Below, in pieces: positions 36,810 to 48,560 of a DNA stretch of 64,000 nt (positions are counted from its first letter, which is position 1; each line of letters starts with the position of its first letter). The position numbers and the translations under genes are program-made. The notes beneath the pieces were generated by a model. That model made no database searches. It was not told where the DNA came from and worked only from the letters and a program-made list of their open reading frames with translations. Source of the stretch: Oidiodendron maius Zn (lineage: Eukaryota; Ascomycota; Leotiomycetes; Myxotrichaceae); the NCBI GenBank assembly GCA_000827325.1, contig KN832880.1, positions 662,803 to 726,802 on the forward strand, given 5' to 3'.

Positions 36810-37943
36810 ATGGAGTATGTGAGGCAAGTACATATCATCATTACGGTTGATCGATAACAGCTGACATTTGTATGTGAAGGCTAGGCAACTCAGGGCTGTT
36901 CATATCAAAGATAATTTTGGGAACGGCAAGCTTCGGGTCTAGTAAGTGGCAGGACTGGGTTCTCGAGGAAGATGCTGCGCTTCCACTGTTAGAACATGCT
37001 TTTAAAGCCGGAATCAACACGTGGGATACTGTTCGTTATAAGCCTTTTCAATCTACTACATCCTAAAATGTCCCACTAACTGGCATAACAGGCCGACGTG
37101 TACTCGAATGGACGGTCTGAGGAAATTATTGGCAAAGCTATTCGAAAATACAATATCCCTCGGTCTCAGCTAGTTATACTTAGTAAGATATACTATGCAC
37201 TAGATCCAATTAATCAGTCTCCCATCTCCCAGCTGGGATTCAAAGACAAAAAGGGTTTTGTCAATCGAGTTGGTCTCTCCCGCAAGCACATTATGGACGC
37301 TGTGGCAGCGAGCTGCGAGAGACTCGGGACTTTCATCGATGTGCTTCAAATCCATAGACTGGACAGAGAAGCCCCAGCTGAGGAAATCATGCGAGCACTG
37401 AATGACGTTGTTGAAAGTGGGCAAGTAAGGTATCTTGGAGCTAGTTCAATGGCAACCTGGGAATTTCAAAACCTCCAGCACATTGCAGAAGGCCGAGGAT
37501 GGCATAAATTCATTTCCATGCAGAACTATTACAATATTCTATACCGCGAGGAAGAACGGGAAATGATTCCATACTGCAGATATAGTGGCGTCGGGATTAT
37601 TCCTTGGAGCCCGCTTGCACGTGGAGTCTTGGCTCATAGCTGGACGGATAGAAATACACCAAGAGAGCAGGCGGATAAGCTGTTACACACCCTAGTAAGG
37701 GATCAAAGCAGTGATGTTGATGAGGCCCTTGTGGGAAGAGTGGCAGAGCTAGCTGGTCGAAATGGGGTACCAATGGCAACAATTGCTCTTGCATGGTGTC
37801 TTAAGAAGAATGTGTACCCAGTGACTGGTTTGCATACAAAAGAGAGAATAGACCAGGCTGTCTCGTCGGTACAGTTTAAACTTAGCGACGAAGACGAAAT
37901 TTATCTCAGTGAGCTGTATATACCCAAGAAAGTATCATACTAG
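36810..37943 (+). CDS. Aldo/keto reductase
   Basis: Three exons (36810-36823, 36880-37030, 37092-37943), 338 residues. The start MEYVRLGNSGL is the usual fungal AKR N-terminus. The catalytic tetrad can be placed: Asp and Tyr in WDTADVYSNG, Lys in VILSKIYY and His in LQIHRLD. Cofactor-side motifs are RYLGASSM, SMQNYYNILYREEEREMIPYC and GIIPWSPLARGVL. It reduces aldehydes or ketones with NADPH in the cytosol; in a sugar-catabolic setting it could reduce pentoses or uronates. Intron 1 splits the Arg codon and starts with GC (donor AG then GCAAGT). A GT donor four codons earlier would also keep the frame but would lose the conserved YVR. The first exon is only 14 nt. Confidence 0.9.
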
Positions 37944-37990
37944 ATCTCTAGCACCTTACTAGCGACGTGCAAATGACGCGTTCTCATATC

Positions 37991-39298
37991 TCACAGTCCT
38001 GAATTTGGTACTCGAAACCTCAGTGTTTGGAAGGACGCTCCATCGGCAATGGAATCTGCTGGACTTGGCCCATCTGGTGTATTCGCCTCTATCTACCGAC
38101 GTCGTAAGTGGTTGCTCTTCAGCCAAATTATATCGTGAGGTGCTTACCAGAGCCTTAGTATATGGCATTGCCAGCCCCTTTTCAACCACATAATGCGCGT
38201 ATCCTGCCTCCCAGACCGGCCTAATAGGGGTAATCCCACTCGTCGAAATTTCTGGCCAGGGTCCACCAAGAAGATTCGCATCACACCTGGCAAAACTCTC
38301 ACTATACGGCACCGTGCCACCCATGAGATATTTCGCCGTGTATTCCATACCAGCCATGAGGCGATTATTCAACTCGGCAAAGAAATCATTCGGATCGTAT
38401 TGGTTCTCCATGATGATAAACGCTTCAACATAATTTCCCAACCCGAGTTGTGTGTGTTGTTGATCCCGTCCACTCTCGGAAGATTGCCCCGTGGATGAAA
38501 TGGTCCCCGAGAGATTGGCACAAGATGAGTATAGAATGAGTTCCTTTCCGTAGTCATAGAGCGTAGCATTTTCCAGGAATACGCCAGCTCCAAGCATGAA
38601 TTTCTCACCGCTTGTGCCCCAGTTCGCCTGGAATGGGTTGCTGACAGCTGGGGTGGAGTTGGTTAATGACGCTGGAGGGACGAGGACATCCTGGACCATT
38701 GTTGAAAAAGTATCTATCGAACTCGGGGTCCATCCTCCGGAATAAAGTGTACTGTCGTATGTATATCGGATAATTTCTGCTGCATTTATGAGGTTGGAAC
38801 CTGAGAGGGATGCTGCTAGTTGGCCATCGGTCCCTACTTGTTACTCAGTATATGTCACCGGGAGTAGATAGTGAAGCCAAGTGCACTGAGATGACAGAAC
38901 GAACCATTCAACACTTTCAGTGTGCTTCCCCACGACGACAAAATCGTTGTTGCCTTGTCTGCATAAGCCTTATCTCCTGTAATCGACCACATTAAGGCAA
39001 GCTGGACCGCCGCCACGCTATCGCTGGCAAACTGATCCATACACACAATCAAACTTGCATCTTTGTCTCGAGTTACTACTGGGCACGCGGAAGTAAAGCC
39101 ATAGGTTAACAAAGAGTGCGAGTCTGCTGCGAATGCTTCATATGCTTCATACCACGGCTGCGTTTGAGCAGCAACAAGACTCTGCATTCGCGACAAGTCT
39201 GCGGTGCTGTGCAAGATTCCGGGGTGGACCCATGCTGATCCGCAGGCTAGTAAAGAGGACCAAATCATCAGAGCCCAAAGGTGATGCATCTCTGGCAA
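37991..39298 (-). CDS. Secreted alginate-lyase-like polysaccharide lyase
   Basis: Three exons on the minus strand (39298-38905, 38836-38148, 38092-37991), 394 residues. The signal peptide is residues 1-22 (LWALMIWSSLLACGSAW). The (alpha/alpha)-toroid of the alginate lyase/chondroitin AC lyase superfamily (PF05426-like) follows: HPGILHSTADLSRMQSLV, CMDQFASDSVAAVQLALMW, NLINAAEIIRYTYDSTLYSG, QANWGTSGEKFMLGAGVFLEN and the probable active-site line SSESGRDQQHTQLGLGN. Such enzymes cleave uronic-acid polysaccharides by beta-elimination, leaving unsaturated ends that GH88 removes. The true substrate in fungi is unknown; alginate itself is unlikely. A dead paralogue lies at 17525-19012. The gene is tail-to-tail with the reductase (47 bp apart). 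Confidence 0.87.
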
Positions 39299-41357
39299 AA
39301 TGTTGGAAGAACACGAGAAGAATTATATCTAATTTAATGTACCAATACTTAAGGTCATCAACCTGTTGTTTCGAAAACTGGGTGAGGCTTGGAAGTTCAA
39401 TGTTCAATATGATCGACGAGCAGCGGGGTAATAGCCGTAATTTTGCCCGAACACTTCCAGTAGACGGCGCTATTTTAAATCCAAGATGCAAGAAAAATAA
39501 TGAGATAAAACCGGTCTCCAGGAGCGTGTTCATTTCCCGAACTAGGAACAACTACCGGACGCGGGGAAATAGAGGCAAATCTTAACTTCATGCCCCACGT
39601 TTCGGCTCCTTGAAACTTCCAGAATACAGCAATACTTTACACAAAACACCTGCCGGGGGAATGACCGGGGGCAAAGAGCTTTTGGGGATTGCACAGATGG
39701 TCGAGGTAACGAAATCACCATTGGTGGGATATTAAAAACGGCTGTTATATATTATGGCCGAAATAAACCGAAGGACTTACCGCCGCCGACATCCTGTTCA
39801 AATTATAGCCACGCTGCATTTTAATAAATCCTGTCCGCAACGTATCTACTTTGATAACCGCTGGACATGTAGCCTGGTTCCAGGCCCGGTCAAACTCTAT
39901 GGTTTCGACCTGGAGCGCACCTGTCCCATTAGGTGCAAGGCTCCGCCTTGGGTAAAGGAGTCTTCCACTTGCGAAGTTCAGATCCCACAGAACCAAGTTG
40001 TAAAATTACTATCAAAATTTGCAATAGTCTGCACTGAGAAGTTTCCTGGGTTGGGATTGACCGTCTTGGTGCTATTCTTTGCCGATCCTATGTCTAAACT
40101 GACCTGTCAGTGAAGGAGCGTAGTCAGTGTCCTGTAGCAGCCTTCCGCAGGTAGAGTCGCATAGCTGTAAATATACCATCCAGAATGCAGAGGTATTGAA
40201 GCCACCTTTCGACCTCCTTTACCTGCTGGGATAGGAGGAAAGAGGCGTTGTCAGCGGTCACACCTCTAAATACGAGGAGGGAAGCTGAGGGCTGGTTAAT
40301 AACGCGAGGGCATACATGACGCCAGGAAGGTAGAGGCTTCATATCTTTGAGACCTTTAAGAAGTTGAAGCTGAGATTCAACACTGCTAGGGAGATGGTCT
40401 TTACTCCATAGAGAGGGGGTAGTAAGGGCATATAAGCTTTCGCCAAGGCGAGTGGGGAAATGCAGGAGACAGAGCCACAGACAGCTCGGTTATGTACAAA
40501 ACAAATTGTGGCTTGCGGCTGGCTGAGTTATGTTCATCCAATAGATAGGATAGTATTAAATTAATGTATTTATTATCCTCTAACCCTACGATCTACTATC
40601 AAGCTGGGCGATAATGGTATTGACAGGGTTACGGACGTCATCCGACGTGGCAATCTATTTCAACTACTGCCCAGTAGCTTCTTTAACATTAGTTGCAACT
40701 GTAGTCCCGCCCTTTTCTCCTTCTTCACTCAACACTCTAAGGTGTAGATCTTTCTTAAACATATTTTCTACGTGGGGATAGAAAAATTAGAGAATAACTA
40801 GACAACGTCTTTAATTGCGAGGGGATTGAACTGCTATCGCCTTCCCGAGTCCCAGAGCCGCACTGTCTCGTTCCATGATGTGGACGGCATTGCCTTTGTT
40901 ATGTTTTACCAATTGCCATTGCAGTTACGATCGCGAATGGGCCTAATTTATGGTAATATCTCTCACGATGGTAGCAACTTTCTACTCCAACCTGGATTTT
41001 TCGACGATCTCCAACTGACTCATCATCCCCAAACCACTCATCGATCACCGTAGATAGAATTCTCCTTCAGATTAAAACTCGCCTTTACGCAATTAAATAA
41101 GGATTTAAAGCTACAATATGTATGGTCAGATTATAGACAGTGACCACAGGCATAACAGAGAATTCTGGGTGCGCAAGTGGCACTTCCCTCGCTCTGGCTA
41201 GCTAGCGGCGCAGCATGGCATTAACTCCCCACCTTACCAATGTCCGCAGTAAACACAGCTCGGCGGACTCGGCCACTCTCCCTTTCTCCATCCCAACATC
41301 AATCTCCAGAAGAAGACGAAGAAGAGAGGCCGCATCCTTCATCCCTTCGTCTCCTCC
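39299..41357. other. 2 kb region with no assigned gene
   Basis: Contains one candidate exon (39781-39996, minus; listed separately). A minus-strand frame at 40124-40342 reads like a protein fragment (VFRGVTADNASFLLSQQ) but I cannot assign it. The remainder shows nothing I can support. Confidence 0.4.
39781..39996 (-). other. Candidate orphan exon, possible gene remnant
   Basis: A minus-strand frame of about 72 codons reads as plausible protein (GTGALQVETIEFDRAWNQAT, then VDTLRTGFIKMQRGYNL) and ends exactly at a consensus splice donor (GCG then GTAAGT at 39780). I found no downstream exon continuing it and no upstream start. The upstream frames contain stops, although short protein-like bits occur near 40020-40080. 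I do not recognise the family. It may be a decayed gene. Confidence 0.35.
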
Positions 41358-43098
41358 ATGTCCTCTCTCCTCTGGCTGTGGCTGGCCTTGGCAGCACTCA
41401 ATCCCCTCTGTCTGGTCCTGGCCTCGCAAGCTTCCAATTCCTTCCAGCAGCGATGTCTCTCCTTCGCCCCAGAGAAGCTGATCCGGAACTCTACCCGGAC
41501 TGCCCTGGAGTTCGTGACCAACGGCACGACGCTCGAGTTCCCCGACAACGTCGCCTCGTGCGCGCGTCCATCGCAGCTGGTCTCGACAAACCTTTGTCGC
41601 GTCGCGCTCAGCATTCCGACATCAAATCGGTCCAGCATTACCTTTGAGCTCTGGCTCCCGGAGCAGTGGCAAGCCGCTCGGTATCTCTCGACGGGAAATG
41701 GCGGGATCGATGGATGTTCGTATCAGCTGGTAGTCTAGACAATGCTGTTGCTAATTGCCCTGCAGGCATCAAATATGAGGACCTTGCCTACACGACTGCC
41801 AATGGATTCGCTGCCATGGGGACTAACAATGGCCACAATGGTACCACAGGTGTCACGTTCCTCGGCAATCCAGATATCTTAGAGGACTTTTCCTACAGAG
41901 CGTGAGTCAATTGAGTCTACCCTGACCGGGATTCATGCTAACCTTTCAGTCTTCACACTGGTACCACTGCAGGTAAGCTACTCACCAAGGCGTTTTACAA
42001 GAAGGCTCCAGCGCACTCGTACTACTATGGCTGCTCTCTCGGCGGCCGCATGGGCATCAAAGGAGCAGAGATGTATCCAGAGGACTACGATGGCATCGTC
42101 GCTGGATGCCCCGCCGTCGATTTCAATCACCTGCAGGGCGAGCGAGCTATGTTCTATCCGATCACCGGCCCTGTCGGCTCTCCAAACTTCATCGGACCGG
42201 ACGACTGGACCGGGTTAATCCATGACGAAGTTCTCAGGCAGTGTGACGGTCTTGACGGCGTGATAGATGGCATCATCGAGGTTCCAGATCGATGCTACTT
42301 TAATCCCAAGACACTTCTATGCCCACCAGGCAACTCCACTGCATGCCTGAATGCCCAACAGGTTCAGCAGCTCGAGCAAATCTACGCGCCATATACCTAC
42401 CCCAATGGAACATTGATATTTCCGCGCATGAATCCTGGAAATGAGGTGTTTGCTGTTCTCAAGTTCTTCGCAGGTGCTCCCTTCAGCTACTCTCAGGACT
42501 GGTTCAGATATGTCGTCTTGAACAATCCGACTTGGGACCCCATCACCTACAATTACACTGATGTTAGCCTAGCCGAGGAACTCAACCCTTTTAACATCAG
42601 GACGTATCCGCAAGTCCTTCCAGCCTTCAAGAAGCGGGGCGGCAAGATCCTCAGCTACCACGGTGGCCAAGACAATCAGATCACAAGTTTCAACACGGAG
42701 CGATTCTGGGATCGCATGGCGGATGCAGATCGACATCTGCACGACTGGTACCGCTTCTTTCGCATCTCAGGAATGTTCCATTGCAATTCTGGGCCGGGTG
42801 CTTGGGTTATTGGCCAAGGTGGCGGGGCTTCGGGCCAGGGGATCCCGTTCGAGCCGGAGCAGAATGTGCTTGCTGCTATCGTTGCTTGGGTGGAGAAGGG
42901 CCAGGCGCCAGACTGCCTGACGGGTACGAAATTCGTCAACGATACCGTTTCCCTTGGCATCGATTTCCAACGGAACCATTGCTTGTGAGTAACCAAACTA
43001 GATGTTTGAGCAGTATTGCTAACAGCGATAGATATCCTAGCACGCAGACATATATCGGAGGCGACTACAAACTCCCTTCAAGCTGGAGATGCGAATAA
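41358..43098 (+). CDS. Secreted tannase/feruloyl esterase family enzyme
   Basis: Four exons (41358-41715, 41766-41901, 41950-42984, 43032-43098), 531 residues. The signal peptide is residues 1-23 (SLLWLWLALAALNPLCLVLA). The tannase family (PF07519) is complete, with its CS-D-HC arrangement: nucleophile in YYGCSLGGRMG, Asp in SYHGGQDNQI and His in GMFHC, the two Cys next to Ser and His presumably forming the family's disulphide. Other signatures are STGNGGIDGC, FAAMGTNNGHNG and the lid region QCDGLDGVIDGII with Ca-binding-like acidic residues. It hydrolyses gallate or ferulate esters outside the cell. It lies at the right end of the carbohydrate region. Confidence 0.93.
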
Positions 43099-43484
43099 TA
43101 TGCCATATCCAACGCAACAGTTTGCCCTTCGTCAAGCACTCTATGGACACTGGAAGCTATGGTCTATCGTAATTCGTGCATCATATTGTATATAAATTGC
43201 GAGACTTTTCGGCCCTTCTCACATAGACTTAGACAATTATTGTACAGTATCACATCTATATATATGTTACACGCAAAATGTCGGTGAATATTGATGAGCC
43301 ATCTTCATCAGAGAGAATCCTACCATGCGCCCAAGCCCTTTTCCTGCACATAATCATATGGTATAATATAACCCTGTTTAACCCACCCTATGCGCCCAGA
43401 TGAATACCAAACCACAATCCTTAGAAGATTTTTCCCGTCCATTATATCGTGGCCTACACCATTGTCTCCTGGCCATACCATGGC
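43099..43484. other. Intergenic between convergent genes
   Basis: 3' flanks of the tannase-family gene and of the rhodopsin-like gene. A TATA-rich run at 43255-43268 is the only visible structure. Confidence 0.5.
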
Positions 43485-44846
43485 CTACACTTCTCCCCCC
43501 AATATCTCCTCCGTGCTCCTGCTGCGGCTTTCCATCTCGATATCAGTCGTTTTCATGATGTTAAATCCTTCGCGATCGCCTCTGCCCTTCCGACTCTCTA
43601 TTGTCCCGCTCATAATGCGCGACCTTCCCGTCGGAGTCATGGTGGTCGACTTGCCGGTCGTCGTGGGCATATAAGTTGTTATCGCTCCGGTGATCGACTT
43701 GGCGACCATATGGAAACAAGGGCGCATGACGATAATAGACGCTGCTATTATGCCGATGAACTCTTCGACCATGGCAACAGTGTTAGGTAGGGTAGAAGCC
43801 CCTGGTAAAGGATTAGCTAGACGAAAGACTTGCGGAAGAATGTCCAGGAGTTTGGCATACATTGAGGGTCAGATGTCGTGAGCGGATTCGGTGTGTACAT
43901 CATGACAACGCGCCAGATGGCACAAGCTGTGTGGCTGTAGGATTTATCGTTAGTTTCAAAAGCCCATCTGTGACAGGATTAAGGGAAAGGGGAGTGTAAT
44001 ACATCAAGCCCAAGGCGATGAGGCCAAGGAACTGCCAAAGTTCTTTATTTCGACGCTTCACTCTCAACAATGCCGGGAATGGCATGGCAATGAGCCATGC
44101 CGAGGTAATGATGTTAATGTAGCCATTCGCCAACCGGAACTGGTCGTTGTTGATGCATGTTCCTGGTGTGGTGCTGTCCCATGCTTTGTGTACGGGTGTG
44201 CATTGCAGGAGGGACACGAAGCTGCCGGCGGTATAGTAGCTGGCGATCACAAACGCAAGGGCGTAATTGACTACTCGCGAGATGCGGACGGTCGGGGTGA
44301 CGGCATTGCGGAAGATATTCATGTACACAACGCTGATGGAGAGCTTTGTGGCACCAGTCTCGATCTTGAAAAATACTTGGTTGAGGAAAAAGAGCTGGAA
44401 ATGTCGGCCGGCTGCTACGCAGGTTGGATTAAAGGTTGACTTACGAGCTTGGGGGTATGGGAGTTTCGAATATTCGGTGGCAGATCCAATTTATGGTATC
44501 CATATCCCCATACTGTCGAGGCTGAAGAAAGACGGTCAGTCGTGAATTCAAACGCATATTCGCAAAGACCCTCTCACCTCCTATATTAAACCCCGCCTGG
44601 CAAAGAGCTAGAACCTGCGACTCCATCAGCATATATCCCTCTTTTCCGGGGAAGTTGCACTCAGAGGTGTCTGGATCGAATTCATACCAGGCCAAACATG
44701 AGGAGATAATCCGACCATCCGAGGATTCCCCTCGAGCCTCGATAGGTAAATCTCCATATTCCTAGGATGCCAGTTAGGATGCAGAGCGTTATGACGATGC
44801 CTATCAACGGTTTCGCGTTGTTCGGCCCAGTATAATACTCCGTCAT
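43485..44846 (-). CDS. Fungal rhodopsin-like 7TM (PTH11/SAT4-type) membrane protein
   Basis: Six exons on the minus strand (44846-44688, 44638-44578, 44521-44445, 44394-44003, 43934-43861, 43816-43485), 364 residues. Seven hydrophobic spans are read, including IVITLCILTGILGIWRF, the LGWSDYLLMFGL motif (family form G-W-D-D), WGYGYHKLD, LFFLNQVFFKIETGATKLSIS, the extracellular Cys-containing loop LLQCTPVHKAWD and VEEFIGIIAASIIVMRPCF. The cytoplasmic tail is polar with Ser/Thr. This is the fungal rhodopsin domain family (PF20684-like) that includes PTH11-related candidate receptors; no CFEM domain is fused here. It could sense a ligand or surface cue at the plasma membrane. The frames are intact. 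Confidence 0.85.
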
Positions 44847-46432
44847 AACTGCAACTGACCATTTCTACCATCGCAGCGAAGGATGAATTAGGGCGATGAG
44901 AGATATTATCTAATGAACACGCCGCAAAAGTGTCTACAATTAGGGCGGCACATTGGAAAATGGAGGGGCGGGCTAAGCCGCCAATGCACCAGGCTGTGTT
45001 CTGATGGGCGCAGTCGGCTTCTGTGGCATGCCGTCGCGAGGCACAGCTCCTTTAGGGCGAAACGAGGCCTGAGATTCGGTACTTGGCATTGCCATTCAGC
45101 CATTACAAAAACCAAGTGCTTTCTATCCGTATTTTGGTTAGGGCCGGTCCTTCCCTGGCGTCGTTGCCACTAGTTGCCTTAGAATTGCCACTGCCTAAAG
45201 AATACAAATGCGCACCTGCTCAAAATGACCTTAGTGTCGCGCGACCATCCTTCTCCTTAAAGAAGCGATCAACAGTCAGTCAAGTATACAGTACAAGATC
45301 CATAAGGCCTCAGGGACGATTGCCACGAAACAGGATATTCAATGCCCAAGGCTGATTCTGGTTCAGAGGTAGGTGCTCGCCACAATGGCACAGTACTGGA
45401 AGATCTCGGGGTGGCCAATGATGGAGGAAGGCAAGCATATTTGGTTCGGGCTTATTCGAGCCGGGGAGATGGGCACTAAATATATAACTCGGTACGCTAT
45501 GATACTCTCGCTCAAGTCAATGTCACCCAACACGGTGAATACCGAATCCTTCAGCTTTCGCTCTCAGCCCAGAATGGCTGGAGGGACTTAGCATACCGAG
45601 GCGATGTGCAGCACATGTCGTCTAGAAGCGTTGGAGTAGAGTTGGAGAGCAGAGCAGAGAGCGACCGAACAAGAAGAAGAATTAGTGAAAACGCCCTCCA
45701 CTTTCTCGCGTGGGATTGGCAGCACTATAATATTTGTGGACACCGTTCCTCGGCCCTAAATCTCCGCACTGACAGCTGCTGCTGGCATGGTCAGACCTGC
45801 GCCTGCGTGATTTACGGCTTGTCTTCCTTGTCAGGGGTTGACAATACAGAACAGCATTTCCACGTTCAAATACATACTCACGCTCTACTTCCTTTCTAGC
45901 CCCCAATTACTAAAGTACGCGTTTTGCTCATCTCCCGTGCCATTTATTGAATCCGACTACAGGAAATACGGTTTGATGAATAATTATAGAGAGCGCGGGA
46001 AGAGTAGCAGAAGATATAACGAGCCTCATCTCCAGTCGGGGACTAGTACTCTTGTCGTAAGAAGTTTAAGCCACTTCCGGTGGAGTTTCACCAATCAAAC
46101 TTATAGAGCAGCTTACCCCTAGCTGAGCCACTTGCTTGTCCCATGCTAACACAAAAGATCGTGATAACAATTAAGAAACTCCAATAAGGGAACCCAGGTT
46201 TGTGGACAGGGTATCGGCTGACATAGGCACCCCATCCGCCTTCGGAATCAGTTCGCGTGACCACCACACTCTACTATATCACTTATAATTACTTCGTACT
46301 CTGTCTAAGAAACCCGATGCACAAGAGATAAACTTCTCATAGTCTGACCAATCCCCATTATCGCCTGGCCAGATTGTTGAAGAAGAAGCATGGTAAATCC
46401 AGCACCAAATTCTTTGCAAGTCCTGTAGTTAG
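44847..46432. other. Intergenic, no gene seen
   Basis: About 1.6 kb. Short frames on both strands have no domain or splice support. The left end is the promoter of the rhodopsin-like gene. Confidence 0.45.
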
Positions 46433-47468
46433 TCAAGGTTGACTGAAATCAAGATTAGTAAAATCAGAAGGCTGCATCCTTTTCAAAGCCATGAATGCCA
46501 TACTGCTCATGTTCTTTGGTACAACTGTCGATCCACTTCCTTCTCCATCGATTATAACCAGTGTATACATTGGCTGATTATACAAATTGATCCAGGCGGC
46601 ATAGATCGTTTTCCCCGCCTCACGCGCAACCGAAGCCTGCTTTGGATCCCAAGTGAATGAAACAGAAGACGGATATGACGAGTCATCAGAGAAAGTAGGG
46701 CCTGATAGACTTAAAGTCAACCGAGGATATGCCGTATAAGCAGGTTCCACCATGCAGCTCCATTGCACGGTGAACTGCAAGCCGACATTGTACGCCCAAG
46801 CCGCTGGCACTGCGTATTATATGGTCCCGGGTTGGGTGCAATACCGTGCAAAATGCGCAGAAATGCATCGTGTCTGGTCTCAACTCCCAAAATAGCGGAT
46901 GAAGCTGCTCCACTAGCGATTGTTCTAGGACGTTGTTCTTGGATACCAATAAAGCTGCCGAAGTTGGCGCAGGTGATGAGGTTTGCAACAGCGAGAAACT
47001 CCTCCAAATTTGGGACTGGAAATGTGTACCTGCAAGCTAGAATAGGAGGAGACTGTTTGGTTAGAAGGAGAACTTACGAGACGACTGCGACATGAACTTC
47101 TTGCTGTTTATGATGTTAGCTATGCCTGCCCTGCGCGTTTATACCGCGGCAATTCTCTCGATAACTTCGATCGTATCATTCAACTATCGTCGACCCACGT
47201 CATAGACTCCACCGGTGATGTTGAGAATGACTTCTGAATAGATGTATGCTTCAAGATTCTCAAGGGCAATGAGCAATTGCAGAGAAGTCACTCCGGCCAG
47301 CATTTCTGATGTAAATGTCGTGGTAGTCGTGGTCGAACTATTTGGCAATCCGCCACCAGCGATCAAACTCATGTTGGTGTTGATGATGCCCTGGTTTAGC
47401 TCTGCAGGTGGTGGAAATGCTGGAGCGGCAAACGCCAGAGACAGGAGGAAGGCTGCGAACTCTTTCAT
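46433..47468 (-). pseudogene. Ferritin-like (Rds1-type) secreted protein, broken
   Basis: Read on the minus strand in three exons (47468-47145, 47103-47078, 47029-46433). A signal peptide (EFAAFLLSLAFAAPAF) is followed by a ferritin-like four-helix domain: SLQLLIALENLEAYIYSEVI, LNDTIEVIERIAA joined to QEVHVAVVSYTFPVP, NLEEFLAVANLITCANFG and VETRHDAFLRILHG. The C-terminal beta region AGKTIYAAWINLYNQPMYT follows. The family (PF13668; fungal stress protein Rds1 and kin) is usually secreted. Two lesions are visible: an in-frame TAG at 47184-47186, directly before LNDTIEV, and a one-base shift near 46815 that separates PNPGPYNT from AVPAAWAYNVGLQF. The splice sites and the rest are intact, so inactivation looks recent; a sequencing error is the alternative. 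Confidence 0.72.
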
Positions 47469-48013
47469 TATGAACGGTACTTGGAAATTATATGGATTTT
47501 AACATTTGAAGATTTGATTGGTCTGTCATGGAGTGCAAATTTTTTGAGTTATATATCCTCCATTTAACCAGTCAGCCAGCTGTGCTGAAATCTTGTGCAG
47601 CGCTTTCTTGTCGCTTATTCCCTTTACAAACTCAGTGCGATGATCTCTCATTCGCCCAATTCTCTAGGAGCTTCGAATTTGCGAAGCCCAATTCTTCTAT
47701 TCTGGGAAGCCAATCTAATGCTTACTACGTCGCGACATGTAACCACATTAGGATGGCACAGCGTAAATTACGCGCAGCCTTCCCCATTGTCCAGCGTTGG
47801 CAAGCACTACGAAGGCACGGCAACAAAGCCCCTGGATGAATATTCACAGCGGCCATCCCATCTTACATCTTATTGGACTAAGGTCCGCTCTGAAATCTGC
47901 AGTAAGCATCAGCTCGCATTGGGTTTCCTACATAGACCGAACACGTGAGGTTGGAAGCAGTCGAAGCGAGCTGACGTTACCGATGTGATGGCAAATCACG
48001 AGGCACGAATATA
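47469..48013. other. Intergenic left of the retroelement fossil
   Basis: Promoter side of the ferritin-like gene. No coding frame with a known feature. Confidence 0.45.
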
Positions 48014-48560
48014 TTGTTTCCACTTGCACAGCCTGCATTTGCAACCACACAATTCCCTGATCCTCATCACGTTATTCGCCACCTGAACATTCGGATAGAA
48101 TATATTCCCGGCCTAAGGAATAAAGTCACGGATGCATTATCACGCACTATCTTCCTATGGGAAAACTGCACTGATAACTTCTTAAACCGAGGATATATGG
48201 GAATAGATAGGAAAATATAGTTAAAGTGGATATAGAAGGATGGGAAGGGTGGGTTATAAGACTTGCTATAAGAAATAGAGAGTTAACTAACGCATAAATA
48301 GCTATGGGAATTAATCAAGAACACGAATGACTTATTCTAATAAATACTAGACTAACGAAACCAAGATCTAGAGAAGTAGAGGGAACCTTTAGTCAGAAGA
48401 TTGCAGCGTCTATACACTAGATAAACAGTTAGGAAATCATACATCTAAGCTACTCCCCATTCGAGATCTATTTCGGTTTCCAACCCTCAGTGAAGCTAGA
48501 GGTCTTCCAACCTCACTACCGCCACCGACGCTCCCGCCAGCTGCCACCACTGCACCATGA
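48014..48560 (+). mobile_element. Ty3/Gypsy LTR-retrotransposon fossil (pol fragment)
   Basis: Two short pol signatures in the right order show the family: the end of the RNase H region (HLNIRIEYIPG, then VTDALSRT, about 48080-48155) and the end of the integrase core (SPFEIYFGFQP, about 48450-48490). The fragment is far shorter than a whole element, no LTR pair, gag, protease or polymerase core is seen, and the surroundings are AT-rich. It is a badly eroded, clearly broken relic with several breaks, and it looks old. Confidence 0.65.

Noticed and set aside
40124-40342. 72-residue minus-strand frame reading like a protein fragment
   Set aside because: No family recognised and no neighbouring exon; too little to call.
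41202-41429. Minus-strand frame over the tannase start
   Set aside because: It is the complement of the signal-peptide and leader region of the well-supported tannase-family gene.
43390-43790. Plus-strand frames over the end of the rhodopsin-like gene
   Set aside because: They are antisense shadows of the last exon of the minus-strand 7TM gene, whose splice phases all fit.
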